Below are positions 46,542 through 55,243 of a DNA stretch of 64,000 nt, piece after piece. The notes beneath the pieces were generated by a model. That model searched no databases, was not told the origin of the DNA, and saw only the letters and a list, made by a program, of their open reading frames with translations. The stretch is from Rhodopseudomonas palustris (GTDB lineage: Bacteria > Pseudomonadota > Alphaproteobacteria > Rhizobiales > Xanthobacteraceae). The stretch is from the NCBI RefSeq assembly GCF_003031265.1, contig NZ_CP019966.1, positions 4,030,001 through 4,094,000 of the forward strand, in the 5' to 3' direction. Position numbers and translations under genes: made by a program. How positions within the stretch are numbered: position 1 is the stretch's first letter; the number at the start of each line of letters is the position of its first letter.

Positions 46542-46829
46542 ATGCCTTACTACGTCTATCTGCTCGCCAACGGAAAGCATGGCACGCTGTATCTTGGCGT
46601 GACCAACGATCTGGTGCGACGCGTACACGAACATCGCAGCAAGACAGCGCCGGGATTCTCGGAGCGTTACGGCATCGATCGGCTGGTGTGGTTCGAGATC
46701 TATGACGACGCCATTGCCGCGATCCCGCGGGAGAAACAGCTCAAGAAGTGGCGGCGTGATTGGAAGATCAGACTGATCGAAGACCAGAACCCGGACTGGG
46801 TCGATCTTTATCCGGGAATTTGCAGTTAG
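46542..46829 (+). CDS. GIY-YIG domain endonuclease-like protein
   Basis: 95 residues from the ATG at 46542, with AGGTGG eight bases upstream. The single-domain GIY-YIG fold is seen as YYVYLLANGKHGTLYLGVTN (YVY and YLG replacing GIY and YIG), DLVRRVHEH, then KTAPGFSERYGIDRLVWFE and the Glu-containing AIPREKQLKKW. Such UPF0213/YhbQ-like proteins are nucleases of unclear role, common in this clade. It stands alone between two family B repeats. Confidence 0.9.
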   Translation: MPYYVYLLANGKHGTLYLGVTNDLVRRVHEHRSKTAPGFSERYGIDRLVWFEIYDDAIAAIPREKQLKKWRRDWKIRLIEDQNPDWVDLYPGICS

Positions 46830-46910
46830 CACGGAGCGCGACGGCGTCGCACCACGTCATACCGAGACAACGCAGGTCACGATGGAGTGTTACACACGGT
46901 TCCTCTCTCG

Positions 46911-47060
46911 TCATTCCGGATTGCGCGCTCTTGCGCGCAAGTCCGGAATCCATACGCCGTGCGCTCTCGGTTACGGTGATGCGCAGAGGAAGGGCCTCGA
47001 TCTGCACCAAGCACGGGGGTTATGGATTCCGGGCTCGCGCTACGCGCGCCCCGGAATGAC
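46911..47060. repeat. Palindromic intergenic repeat, family B
   Basis: TCATTCCGGATTGCGCGC and CAAGTCCGGAATCCAT match, inverted, ATGGATTCCGGGCTCGCGC and GCGCGCCCCGGAATGAC. It lies downstream of the GIY-YIG gene and mirrors the element upstream of it. The rest of the 46830-47168 gap shows nothing further. Confidence 0.87.
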
Positions 47061-47168
47061 GAACGAGAGGCCTGCGACGCGGTCACCGGAGCATCGCAAA
47101 GGCTGAATCCGGCGAACCCATCGCCTCGATCAGCGCCCTTGAATTTAAGGCTTACGTAGCCCCTGAGC

Positions 47169-48671
47169 TCACTCCCCCTCATCCGTCGCCAGCAGTCCCT
47201 TCACCGCCCTCGCCCAGCCCGCCAATTTGCGTTCGCGCGTCGCTGCGCTCATGGCAGGGCGGAAGCGGTGGTCGAGGCGCCAGTTGTCGGCGAATTTTTG
47301 CGGTTCGGGGAAAACGCCGGCGCTAAGGCCGGCGAGGTAGGCGGCGCCGAGCGCGGTGGTTTCCTGGATCACCGGGCGGTCGACCGGGGCGTCGAGCAGA
47401 TCGGCGAGGCGCTGCATGGTCCAGTCCGAAGCGGTCATGCCGCCGTCGACGCGGAGCACGGTGGTGGCAGCATCGGCATCCGGCCAGTCGGCGCGCATCG
47501 CCGCCCACAGGTCGAAGGTCTGGTAGCACACGCTCTCCAGCGCCGCGTGGGCAAGCTCGGCTGGGCCGGTGTTGCGCGTCAAGCCGAACAGCGCGCCGCG
47601 CACGCGCGGATTCCAATACGGCGCGCCCATGCCGACGAACGCCGGCACCAGATACACGCTCTGCGCCGAATCCGACTTGTCGGCGAGCGGCCCGGTCTCG
47701 GAGGCATGCTTGATGACGCCGAGGCCATCGCGCAGCCATTGTACCGCGCTGCCGGCGACGAAGATCGAGCCTTCCAGCGCGTAGGTGCGTTTGCCATCGA
47801 GCTGATAGGCGACCGTGGTGAGCAGCTTGTTGTTCGACTTCACCGGCGTCGCACCGGTGTTGAGCAGCGCGAAGCAGCCAGTGCCGTAGGTCGACTTGAT
47901 CATGCCCGGGGTGAAGCAAGCCTGGCCGATGGTCGCCGCCTGCTGGTCGCCAGCGATGCCGCGGATGGTGATCGAACCGCCGAACAGCTCCGGCACGCTG
48001 TCGCCGAAATGCGCCGAGGAGTCCTTCACCTCCGGCAGCATCGAGCGCGGCACTCCGAGCAGCTTGAGCAGTTCGTCGTCCCACGCGCCGTCATGGATAT
48101 TGAACAGCAGCGTGCGCGACGCATTGGTGGCGTCGGTGGCGTGGACCTTGCCGCCGGTGAGCCGCCACAGCAGATAGCAATCGACGGTGCCGAACTTCAG
48201 CTCGCCGCGTTCGGCGCGAGCCCGCGCGCCGGGCACGTTGTCGAGCAGCCAGGCAACCTTTGTGCCGGAGAAATACGGATCGATGATCAGCCCGGTCTTG
48301 GCGGTGACCATCGGCTCCAGCCCCTCGGCCTTCAGCCGGGTGCAGAACTCCGCGGTGCGGCGGTCCTGCCAGACGATGGCGCGGTGGATCGCCTGGCCAG
48401 AGACGGCATCCCACACCACCACGGTTTCGCGCTGGTTGGTGATGCCGATCGCGGCGATGTCTGCGGCGGTCGCGCCGGCCTTGTCCATCGCGGCGCGGCA
48501 GGTGGCGATGGTCGTCGCCCAGATATCCTCGGGCTCGTGCTCGACCCAGCCCGACGCCGGGAAATGCTGCGGGAATTCCTGCTGCGCGGAGGCTGCGATC
48601 GAAATGTCGGAGCGGAACAGAATCGCCCGCGACGAGGTGGTGCCCTGATCGATGGCCATGACGAAAGGCAT
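47169..48671 (-). CDS. glpK: Glycerol kinase
   Basis: 500 residues from the ATG at 48671 ([19 protein letters not shown]). FGGY-kinase motifs: [121 protein letters not shown] and [13 protein letters not shown]. It phosphorylates glycerol to glycerol 3-phosphate. No glycerol facilitator or dehydrogenase gene lies beside it. It is divergent from nasT. Confidence 0.97.
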   Translation of the reverse strand: MPFVMAIDQGTTSSRAILFRSDISIAASAQQEFPQHFPASGWVEHEPEDIWATTIATCRAAMDKAGATAADIAAIGITNQRETVVVWDAVSGQAIHRAIVWQDRRTAEFCTRLKAEGLEPMVTAKTGLIIDPYFSGTKVAWLLDNVPGARARAERGELKFGTVDCYLLWRLTGGKVHATDATNASRTLLFNIHDGAWDDELLKLLGVPRSMLPEVKDSSAHFGDSVPELFGGSITIRGIAGDQQAATIGQACFTPGMIKSTYGTGCFALLNTGATPVKSNNKLLTTVAYQLDGKRTYALEGSIFVAGSAVQWLRDGLGVIKHASETGPLADKSDSAQSVYLVPAFVGMGAPYWNPRVRGALFGLTRNTGPAELAHAALESVCYQTFDLWAAMRADWPDADAATTVLRVDGGMTASDWTMQRLADLLDAPVDRPVIQETTALGAAYLAGLSAGVFPEPQKFADNWRLDHRFRPAMSAATRERKLAGWARAVKGLLATDEGE

Positions 48672-48878
48672 CAGCGTTCTTCCCGGAGATGATGACGGAA
48701 CGGTTTTGCCCACCCCACCCGATCGCGGTTTCGCCGTCAATATCGGCCGAAAACCGGTCCGGGACCGCTGCCGGGTTTGAACCTGGGAGCGCCGGCGGTG
48801 CACAATCAATCTGCTTCAATTGCCGACCGGGATGTGGTTTGTGCTGCCATCAACCCTCCATAGGTACCGCCTCGACTG

Positions 48879-49463
48879 ATGGACCATTCGCTCAACATCG
48901 TCATCGTCGATGAGAACCCGGTGCGCGCCGCGATTCTCACCGAGGGCCTGCGCGAAGCCGGGATGACAGAAATCACCCATCTCGAAGGCACCACCAACCT
49001 GTTGGCGCGGATCTACCAGATCGATCCGGACGTGATCCTGATCGACCTCGAGAACCCGAGCCGCGACATGCTGGAGCAGATGTTCCAGGTCAGCCGCATC
49101 GTGAAGCGGCCGATCGCGATGTTCGTCGACCAGAGCGACACCGCCTCGATCCAGGCTTCGGTCGATGCCGGCGTGTCCGCCTACATCGTCGACGGGCTGA
49201 AGAAGGAGCGGATGAAGCACATCCTCGATCTGTGCATCTCGCGCTTCAACGCCTTCGCCAAGCTCGAGACCGAGCTGAGCAACGCCCGCTCGGCGCTGGA
49301 GGACCGGAAGGTGATCGACCGCGCCAAGGGCATCCTGATGAAGGCCAAGGGCCTGACCGAGGAGCAGGCCTACGTGCTGCTGCGGACCACCGCGATGAAC
49401 GAGAAGAAGAAGATCGCCGAGATCGCCCAGTCGGTGATCACGGCTTCGGAGATGCTGAAATGA
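48879..49463 (+). CDS. nasT: ANTAR-domain antitermination regulator NasT
   Basis: 194 residues. An N-terminal receiver-like domain (LNIVIVDENPVRAAILTEGL, DPDVILIDLENPSRDML, KRPIAMFVDQSD) is followed by a coiled link and an ANTAR RNA-binding domain (LEDRKVIDRAKGILMKAKGL, EEQAYVLLRTTAMNEKKKIA). NasT binds leader RNA and prevents termination; it is held inactive by NasS until nitrate or nitrite is present. The gene for the NasS-like sensor follows, and a nitrite-reductase operon with a leader terminator lies beyond that. Confidence 0.94.
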   Translation: MDHSLNIVIVDENPVRAAILTEGLREAGMTEITHLEGTTNLLARIYQIDPDVILIDLENPSRDMLEQMFQVSRIVKRPIAMFVDQSDTASIQASVDAGVSAYIVDGLKKERMKHILDLCISRFNAFAKLETELSNARSALEDRKVIDRAKGILMKAKGLTEEQAYVLLRTTAMNEKKKIAEIAQSVITASEMLK

Positions 49464-49496
49464 TGCGTCGCGCCATCAACACCATCCTCTCCGCGC

Positions 49497-49584
49497 GTCA
49501 TGGCCGGGCTCGTCCCGGCCATCCACGCCTTTCTCGCGTTGCCATCAGCAAGGCGTGGATGCCCGGCACAAGGCCGGGCATGAC
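49497..49584. repeat. Palindromic intergenic repeat, family D
   Basis: GTCATGGCCGGGCTCGTCCC, GGCCATCCACGCCTT, then inverted AAGGCGTGGATGCCCGG and AAGGCCGGGCATGAC. It fills most of the gap between nasT and nasS. Confidence 0.87.
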
Positions 49585-49608
49585 GAGTGGAAAGCTGGAG
49601 CGCCTGAA

Positions 49609-50769
49609 ATGAGCGAGCGGCTGCGCATCGGATTCATCCCGCTGGTCGACGCCGCCGCGCTGATCGTCGCCGCCGACAAAGGCTTCTGCGCCGCCGAAGG
49701 GCTCGACGTCGAGCTGGTGCGCGAGATCTCCTGGGCCAACGTCCGCGATAAATTCAACATCGGCCTGTTCGACGCCGCGCATCTGCTGGCGCCGCTGGCG
49801 GTCGCTTCCAGCCTCGGCATCGGCCACGTCAAGGTGCCGGTGATTTCCGGCTTCGGACTGGGCGTCAACGGCAACGCCATCACGGTGTCGCCGGACCTGC
49901 ACGCCGCGATCGTCGCGATGGCCGACGGCGATGTCGCCGATCCGGTCGTCTCGGCCCGCGCGCTGGCCCGCGTCGTCGCCGAGCGCCGCGCCAAGGGCCA
50001 GGAGCCGCTGACCCTTGGGATGACCTTCCCGTTCTCCAGCCACAACTACGATCTGCGGTTCTGGATGGGCGCCGGCGGTGTCGATCCGGACGAGGATGTG
50101 CGGCTGGTGGTGCTGCCGCCGCCGTTCATGGTGGAGAGTCTCGCCAGCAAGCATCTCGACGGCTTCTGCGTCGGCGCGCCGTGGAATTCGGTGGCGATCG
50201 ATCTCGGCATCGGCACCATCCTGCATTTCACCAGCGAGCTGTTCCAGCGCGCCGCCGAGAAGATGCTGACGGTGCGGGCGAACTGGGCCGCGCAGCACCC
50301 CGAGGTGCTGCAAGCGCTGATCCGCGCCCATGTCCGCGCCGCCGACTACATCGAAGACGTCGCCAACCGCGACGAGGTTTGCGCCCTGCTCGCCTCGCCG
50401 GGCCGGATCGAGGTGACGCCGGAGCTGATCCGCCGCACGCTCGACGGCCGGCTGAAGGTTGCGGCCGACGGCACGCTACGCACCAGCGACCGCTATCTGC
50501 TGGTCGGGCGCGAGGCCGCGGCGCGGCCTGACCCGGTGCAGGGCGCGTGGAACTACGCCCAGATGGTGCGCTGGGGACAGGCGCCGCTGTCGGCCGATCT
50601 GCTTGCCGCCGCCAAGGCGGTGTTCCGGCCGGACCTGTATGACGCAGCGGTCGGCACGGCTCCGGCTTTGCCGACCGCGCCCGCCGACGGGATCGGCGAA
50701 TGCACCGGTGCGCCGTTCGATCCCGACGACATCGCCGGCTATCTGCAGAAGCTGCAGATCAAACGCTGA
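49609..50769 (+). CDS. nasS: Nitrate/nitrite sensor NasS (NrtA-like, cytoplasmic)
   Basis: 386 residues from the ATG at 49609 (MSERLRIGFIPLVDAAALIV); upstream in-frame codons lie in the palindromic repeat. The fold is that of the NrtA/CmpA nitrate-binding proteins (FNIGLFDAAHLLAPLAVA, GNAITVSP, LTLGMTFPFSSHNYDLRFWM, LDGFCVGAPWNSVAID), but there is no signal peptide or lipobox, as in NasS. It binds nitrate or nitrite and releases NasT. The following 491-base gap holds a repeat, a promoter candidate and a leader terminator. Confidence 0.92.
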   Translation: MSERLRIGFIPLVDAAALIVAADKGFCAAEGLDVELVREISWANVRDKFNIGLFDAAHLLAPLAVASSLGIGHVKVPVISGFGLGVNGNAITVSPDLHAAIVAMADGDVADPVVSARALARVVAERRAKGQEPLTLGMTFPFSSHNYDLRFWMGAGGVDPDEDVRLVVLPPPFMVESLASKHLDGFCVGAPWNSVAIDLGIGTILHFTSELFQRAAEKMLTVRANWAAQHPEVLQALIRAHVRAADYIEDVANRDEVCALLASPGRIEVTPELIRRTLDGRLKVAADGTLRTSDRYLLVGREAAARPDPVQGAWNYAQMVRWGQAPLSADLLAAAKAVFRPDLYDAAVGTAPALPTAPADGIGECTGAPFDPDDIAGYLQKLQIKR

Positions 50770-50785
50770 CAAGGGACCAGGTTGG

Positions 50786-50886
50786 TCATTCCGGGGCGCG
50801 CGCCAGCGCGGACCCGAAATCTTGCCGGTGCCTGACAATCTCTGGATTCCGGGCTCGCTCGCTGGCGCGAGCGCCCCGGAATCACG
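50786..50886. repeat. Palindromic intergenic repeat, family B
   Basis: TCATTCCGGGGCGCGCGCC and GACCCGAAATC on the left, GGATTCCGGGCTCGCTC and GCGCCCCGGAATCAC on the right. It lies just after nasS and could end its transcript. Positions 50887-51030 show no further feature. Confidence 0.85.
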
Positions 50887-51042
50887 ACGCCCGGAAACGG
50901 TGGCTCCCGCTGCGCTGCACATTTCATCGCCACGCTGCTCAGCCGGGCAGCGGCGTAGGGCGGCTTCGAGCAGGCTCTGGCACTCGCTGCGAGAGCCGCT
51001 AAGCGCCTGACAATCCGAACAAATCCACCTCTTGCCAGAGAG

Positions 51043-51058
51043 TGGCACGAAATTCGCT
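51043..51058 (+). promoter_or_regulatory. Candidate sigma-54 promoter for the haemoglobin-nirA operon
   Basis: TGGCACGAAATTCGCT has a perfect -24 box (TGGCACG) and a -12 box with one mismatch (TCGCT), with the GG-N10-GC spacing kept. A small dyad (TGCCA 51033-51037, TGGCA 51043-51047) overlaps the -24 box. It predicts a start near 51069 and a leader of about 190 bases that contains the next feature. Confidence 0.65.
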
Positions 51059-51092
51059 GAACTATCTTTGCGGGATGCCGGTGGGGCGTCCT

Positions 51093-51167
51093 GGCGTCAT
51101 CGAAACTCCGACAGCAACGCCGCTGTCCTGGCCTCGCTCCGCGAGCAACCAGGCAGCGGCTTTTTTT
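51093..51167 (+). terminator. Leader terminator with competing hairpin (probable NasT target)
   Basis: Terminator: GCCGCTG (51119-51125), bulged T, CCTGG (51127-51131), an inner CTCGC/GCGAG hairpin, CCAGG (51149-51153), CAGCGGC (51154-51160), then seven T (51161-51167). A competing structure pairs GGCGT (51093-51097) with ACGCC (51117-51121) and contains TCG-AAACTC-CGA with a six-base loop starting with A; it would use bases of the terminator's left arm. It lies 94 bases before the haemoglobin ATG. Six-base loops are the ANTAR-protein target, although the usual G at loop position 4 is not seen here. Confidence 0.75.
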
Positions 51168-51260
51168 CGCCGGTTCGAGGCGCCCCGTGCAAAGGGGATT
51201 GGTCGATGCAGCGCTTCGTGTACGGATGTCGGCGAAACCACATCGCAAGCAAGGATCGTG

Positions 51261-51683
51261 ATGACGCCGCAGGCGATCGCATTGGTGCAACAGAGCTTCG
51301 CGCGGCTGACGCCGATCTCGGACGAGACCGCGACGCTGTTCTACGAGCGGCTGTTCGCGACCGCGCCGGAGCTGCGGGCACTGTTTCACGGCGACATGCG
51401 CCGGCAGGGCAAGAAGCTGATGAGCACGCTGAACGTGGTGGTGACCGGGCTGACCGCGCTCGACACCATCCTGCCCGCCACGGGGCGGCTGGCGCGGCTG
51501 CACGTCGCCTACGGCGTCAGCGCCGCGCACTACACGCCGTTCGGCGCAGCGCTGCTGTGGACGCTGGAGCGCGAGCTCGGTGCCGACTGGACGCCGGAGC
51601 TCGCGGCAGCCTGGCGCGACGCCTACGCGCTGCTGTCCGAGACGATGCTGGCGGCGGCTTACGGCGACACCACGCCGAGCTGA
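51261..51683 (+). CDS. Single-domain bacterial haemoglobin
   Basis: 140 residues from the ATG at 51261, with AAGGA seven bases upstream. The globin fold is clear: IALVQQSFARLTPISDETATLFYERLF, cited in parts, then PELRALFHGDMRRQGKKLM and LARLHVAYGVSAAHYTPFGAALL, in which the His of RLHVAYGV matches the proximal heme ligand of flavohaemoglobin-type globins. There is no reductase domain. In Bradyrhizobium a similar globin (Bjgb) is co-expressed with nitrate assimilation and removes nitric oxide. The same role is inferred from its place at the head of the nirA operon, behind a NasT-type leader. Confidence 0.92.
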   Translation: MTPQAIALVQQSFARLTPISDETATLFYERLFATAPELRALFHGDMRRQGKKLMSTLNVVVTGLTALDTILPATGRLARLHVAYGVSAAHYTPFGAALLWTLERELGADWTPELAAAWRDAYALLSETMLAAAYGDTTPS

Positions 51684-51725
51684 TCCACGCCCTGCCCCTC
51701 CCCGTGCAAGCGGCGTGAGGCGGCG

Positions 51726-53498
51726 ATGGGCAGCGAATTCTCAATCGATCAGAAGCGCTATCTCGAAGGCTTCGCCACCGGTGTCACCGCAGCGCGCGCC
51801 GCGCGTGGCAGCCTGCCGGCTGGCGGTGCCGCGCAGCCGAGCGGCCCGGACGCGATCCACCTCCAGGCGCAGGACCGCGTCACCACGTCGGGCAAGAAGC
51901 TCAACGATGCGGAGAAGTGGAAGCGCGAACAGCATCCATTCGATGCCTATGCCCGGCTGAAGCAGCAGGCGAAGGACAACGCCGCGCCGAAGCCGGCGGA
52001 CAATTTCCGCTGGCGCTACTACGGGCTATTCTACGTCGCCCCGGCGCAGACCTCGTATATGTGCCGCCTGCGTATTCCCAACGGCATCCTGACGTCGTGG
52101 CAGATGGCCGGCCTCGCCGATCTCACCGACACCCTCGCCGGCGGCTACGCGCATGTGACGACGCGCGCCAATTTGCAGATGCGCGAGATCGCGCCGAAGA
52201 ATGCCGTGCAACTCCTGCAGGGCATCGAAAGCCTCGGGCTGTGGGCGCGCGGCTCCGGCGCCGACAACATCCGCAACGTCACCGGCTCCGCGACCGCCGG
52301 GATCGATCCGCAGGAACTGATCGATACGCGGCCCTACGCCCGCGACTGGCACTTCCACATCCTCAATGAACGCGCGCTGTTCGGGCTGCCGCGCAAGTTC
52401 AACGTCGCGTTCGACGGCGGCGGACTGATCCCGACGCTGGAGGACACCAACGACATCGCATTCCAGGCGGTGCAGATCGCGGACGGTCACGGCGTCGCAC
52501 CCGGCATCTGGTTTCGCCTCGCACTCGGCGGCATCACCGGGCACAAGGACTTCGCCCGCGACACCGGCGTCATCGTCGCGCCGGACGAGGCGACCGAGGT
52601 CGCGGATGCGATCGTGCGGGTGTTCATCGAGCACGGCGACCGCACCGACCGCAACAAGGCGCGGCTGAAATACGTGCTCGATGCGTTCGGCTTCGACAAG
52701 TACTTGGAGCTGGTCGAGGAGAAGCTCGGCCGCAAGTTGATCCGCGTGCCGGCCGAAGCTGCGGCGCCGCGCCCGGCGCAGCATCGTGCGGCGCATCTCG
52801 GCGTGCACCCGCAACAGCAGGAGGGGCTGAACTGGATCGGCGTCCGGCTCGCCACCGGCCATCTCACGTCCGCACAGATGCGCGGCCTCGCCGCGATCGC
52901 GCGCAATTTCGGCGACGGCGATCTGCGGCTGACGGTGTGGCAGAATCTCTTGATCTCCGGCGTGGCGGATGCACGCGTGACCGAGGCTACCGCGGCGATC
53001 GAAGCGCTGGGACTGGCGATCAGCGCCTCGCCGCTCCGCGCCGGACTGATCGCCTGCACCGGCGCCAGCGGCTGCCGCTTCGCCGCCGCGCATACCAAGG
53101 AAACCGCGGAAACGATCGCGCAATATTGCGAGCCCCGCGTGCCGCTCGACACGCCGATCAACATCCATCTCACCGGCTGTCATAACTCCTGCGCGCAGCA
53201 CTTCATCAGCGACATCGGCCTGATCGGCGCCAAGGTGGCGATCTCGGATGAGGACAGCGTCGAAGGCTTTCACATCCATGTCGGCGGCGGCTTTGGCCCG
53301 GACGCGGCGATCGGCACCGAGGTGCTGCGCGACGTCAAGCAGGACGATGCCCCACGCGTGATCGCGCGGATGCTGCAGACGTATCTCGCGCGCCGCACGT
53401 CGCCTGCCGAAACCTTCCTCGCCTTCACCCGCCGCCACGATGCGGCGGCGCTGCAGCAATTGTTCGCAGCCGAACCATCACCGGAGACCGTGGCATGA
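51726..53498 (+). CDS. nirA: Siroheme nitrite reductase (NirA type)
   Basis: 590 residues. Nitrite/sulfite reductase repeats: MCRLRIPNGILTSWQMAGLA and VTTRANLQMREI in the first half, NIRNVTGSATAGID in the middle. The [4Fe-4S]-siroheme ligands are the cysteines of ACTGASGCRFAAAHTKET and LTGCHNSCAQHFISDIGLIG (C-x5-C ... C-x3-C). It reduces nitrite to ammonium with six electrons. Sulfite is a possible alternative, but the haemoglobin, NasST and repeated NirA-like features favour nitrite. The stop overlaps the start of the flavoprotein gene, which probably supplies its electrons. Confidence 0.93.
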   Translation: MGSEFSIDQKRYLEGFATGVTAARAARGSLPAGGAAQPSGPDAIHLQAQDRVTTSGKKLNDAEKWKREQHPFDAYARLKQQAKDNAAPKPADNFRWRYYGLFYVAPAQTSYMCRLRIPNGILTSWQMAGLADLTDTLAGGYAHVTTRANLQMREIAPKNAVQLLQGIESLGLWARGSGADNIRNVTGSATAGIDPQELIDTRPYARDWHFHILNERALFGLPRKFNVAFDGGGLIPTLEDTNDIAFQAVQIADGHGVAPGIWFRLALGGITGHKDFARDTGVIVAPDEATEVADAIVRVFIEHGDRTDRNKARLKYVLDAFGFDKYLELVEEKLGRKLIRVPAEAAAPRPAQHRAAHLGVHPQQQEGLNWIGVRLATGHLTSAQMRGLAAIARNFGDGDLRLTVWQNLLISGVADARVTEATAAIEALGLAISASPLRAGLIACTGASGCRFAAAHTKETAETIAQYCEPRVPLDTPINIHLTGCHNSCAQHFISDIGLIGAKVAISDEDSVEGFHIHVGGGFGPDAAIGTEVLRDVKQDDAPRVIARMLQTYLARRTSPAETFLAFTRRHDAAALQQLFAAEPSPETVA

Positions 53499-55114
53499 GC
53501 CAGAACCTGCCGCCGCCGATCCCGCTCCTGGTGCCGGAGACCGCGCCGTTCAACGAGGAGCAACGCGCCTGGCTCAACGGCTTCTTCGCCGGCCTGGTGT
53601 CGCTCGATGGGCAAGGTGCCACCGCCCTGTCGCCCGATCAGGCCGCAGCATTGCTCGCCGGCGGCCCGGCACCTGCCGCAGAAGACGACGACGGCGGCGC
53701 GCCGTGGCACGACCAAAGCCTGCCGATTGGCGAACGGATGCAGCTTGCGGAGGGCAAGCCGCTGCGCTGGAAGCTGATGGCCGCAATGGCGCAGCAGGAT
53801 TGCGGCCAATGCGGCTACGACTGCCGCAACTACTCGGGTGCGATCTTCGACGGCAAGGAGACGCGGCTGAACCTGTGCGCCCCCGGCGGCAAGGACACCG
53901 CACGGATGGTGAAGACGCTGGCCGAACAGATCGGTACCGCGCCGACGCTGGATAGCGCCCCCTCCCTCGCCGCCGACGCGGCCCCGGTCGCGGCGCTGCC
54001 GCCGCGCGGCACCTCGCGCGACAATCCGGCTACCGCCAAGGTGCTGTCACGGCGCCGGCTCAACAAGCCGGGCTCGGAGAAGGAGACTTGGCACGTCGAG
54101 TTCGAGCTGGAGGATTGCCTGAGCTACGAGGCCGGCGATTCCTTCGGGCTGTTTCCAACCAATGATCCGGCGCTGGTCGACGCGGTGCTGCACGCGCTCG
54201 GCGCGCCGGCGGAATTTCCGATTGCGCAGTCGACACTGCGGCAGACGCTGCTGGACAGCGTGTCGCTGTCGCCCGCGCCCGACATGCTGTTCCAGCTGAT
54301 CAGCTACATCACCGGCGGCGACAAGCGGAAGAAGGCGCGCGCGCTCGCCAGCGGCGAGGACCCCGACGGCGACGCCGCAACGCTCGACGTGCTCGCCGCG
54401 CTGGAGAAATTTCCCGGCCTCCGTCCCGATCCGGAAGCCTTCATCGAAGCGCTCGATCCGCTGCAGCCGCGGCTGTACTCGATCTCGTCGTCGCCGAAGA
54501 CCACGCCCGGCCGGCTGTCGCTGACGGTCGATTGCGTGCGCTACAAGATCGGCAAGCGGCTGCGGCTCGGCGTCTGCTCGACCGGACTTGCCGAGCGCGT
54601 GCAGCCCGGCGACACGCTCCGGGCCTACATACAGAAGGCGCATGATTTCGCGCTGCCGTCGGATTCCAGCCAGCCGATCATCATGATCGGCCCCGGCACC
54701 GGGGTCGCGCCGTTCCGCGCTTTCCTGCACGAGCGCCAGGCGATCCAGGCGCCGGGCAAGAACTGGCTGTTCTTCGGCCATCAGCGCTCGGCCTCCGACT
54801 TCTTCTACGAGGACGAATTGAAGGCGATGAAGAACGCCGGCCTGCTGACGCGGCTGACGCTGGCATGGTCGCGCGACAGCGGCGAGAAGATCTATGTCCA
54901 GGACCGGATGCGCGAAGTCGGCCGCGACCTGTGGAGCTGGCTCACCGAAGGCGCCAGCCTCTACGTCTGCGGCGACGCCAAGCGCATGGCCAAGGACGTC
55001 GAACGCGCACTGGTCGACATCATCGCCCAGCACGGCGCCCGTTCAGCGGCGGAGGCGACGGCGTTCGTGTCGGAGCTGAAGAAGCAGGGACGCTATCAGC
55101 AGGACGTGTACTAA
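53495..55114 (+). CDS. CysJ-like FAD/NAD(P)H reductase with N-terminal RnfB-type Fe-S domain
   Basis: 539 residues. The C-terminal two thirds match the FAD-binding and NADPH-binding part of sulfite reductase flavoprotein: EAGDSFGLFPTND, RLYSISSSPKT, LGVCSTGLAERVQPGD, IMIGPGTGVAPFRAFLHER, WLFFGHQRSASDFFYEDEL and LYVCGDAKRMAKDVERAL. The flavodoxin (FMN) domain is absent. In its place is a Cys motif near residues 102-128 (DCGQCGYDCRNYSGAIF ... LNLCAPGG), as in the RnfB-type FeS domain. This suggests electron flow NAD(P)H to FAD to [4Fe-4S] to NirA. It overlaps nirA by four bases. Substrate partner is inferred from context. Confidence 0.88.
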   Translation: MSQNLPPPIPLLVPETAPFNEEQRAWLNGFFAGLVSLDGQGATALSPDQAAALLAGGPAPAAEDDDGGAPWHDQSLPIGERMQLAEGKPLRWKLMAAMAQQDCGQCGYDCRNYSGAIFDGKETRLNLCAPGGKDTARMVKTLAEQIGTAPTLDSAPSLAADAAPVAALPPRGTSRDNPATAKVLSRRRLNKPGSEKETWHVEFELEDCLSYEAGDSFGLFPTNDPALVDAVLHALGAPAEFPIAQSTLRQTLLDSVSLSPAPDMLFQLISYITGGDKRKKARALASGEDPDGDAATLDVLAALEKFPGLRPDPEAFIEALDPLQPRLYSISSSPKTTPGRLSLTVDCVRYKIGKRLRLGVCSTGLAERVQPGDTLRAYIQKAHDFALPSDSSQPIIMIGPGTGVAPFRAFLHERQAIQAPGKNWLFFGHQRSASDFFYEDELKAMKNAGLLTRLTLAWSRDSGEKIYVQDRMREVGRDLWSWLTEGASLYVCGDAKRMAKDVERALVDIIAQHGARSAAEATAFVSELKKQGRYQQDVY

Positions 55115-55133
55115 GCACCCTGCCCCTCACCGG

Positions 55134-55233
55134 TCATTCCGGGGCGCGCGCAGCGCGAACCCGGAATCCCGAGGTTGTTGCCAAGGAAGAGAGATTCCGG
55201 GTTCGCTCACTTCGTGAGCGCCCCGGAATGACG
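55134..55233. repeat. Palindromic intergenic repeat, family B
   Basis: TCATTCCGGGGCGCGCGCAG and CGAACCCGGAATC, then inverted GATTCCGGGTTCGCTC and GCGCCCCGGAATGAC. It sits between convergent genes and may terminate both. Confidence 0.87.
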
Positions 55234-55243
55234 ATGGAGAGGC

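Noticed and set aside
48672..48878. A sigma-54 promoter in the glpK-nasT gap
   Set aside because: GG...GC pairs were present but with the wrong spacing (8 instead of 10 bases).
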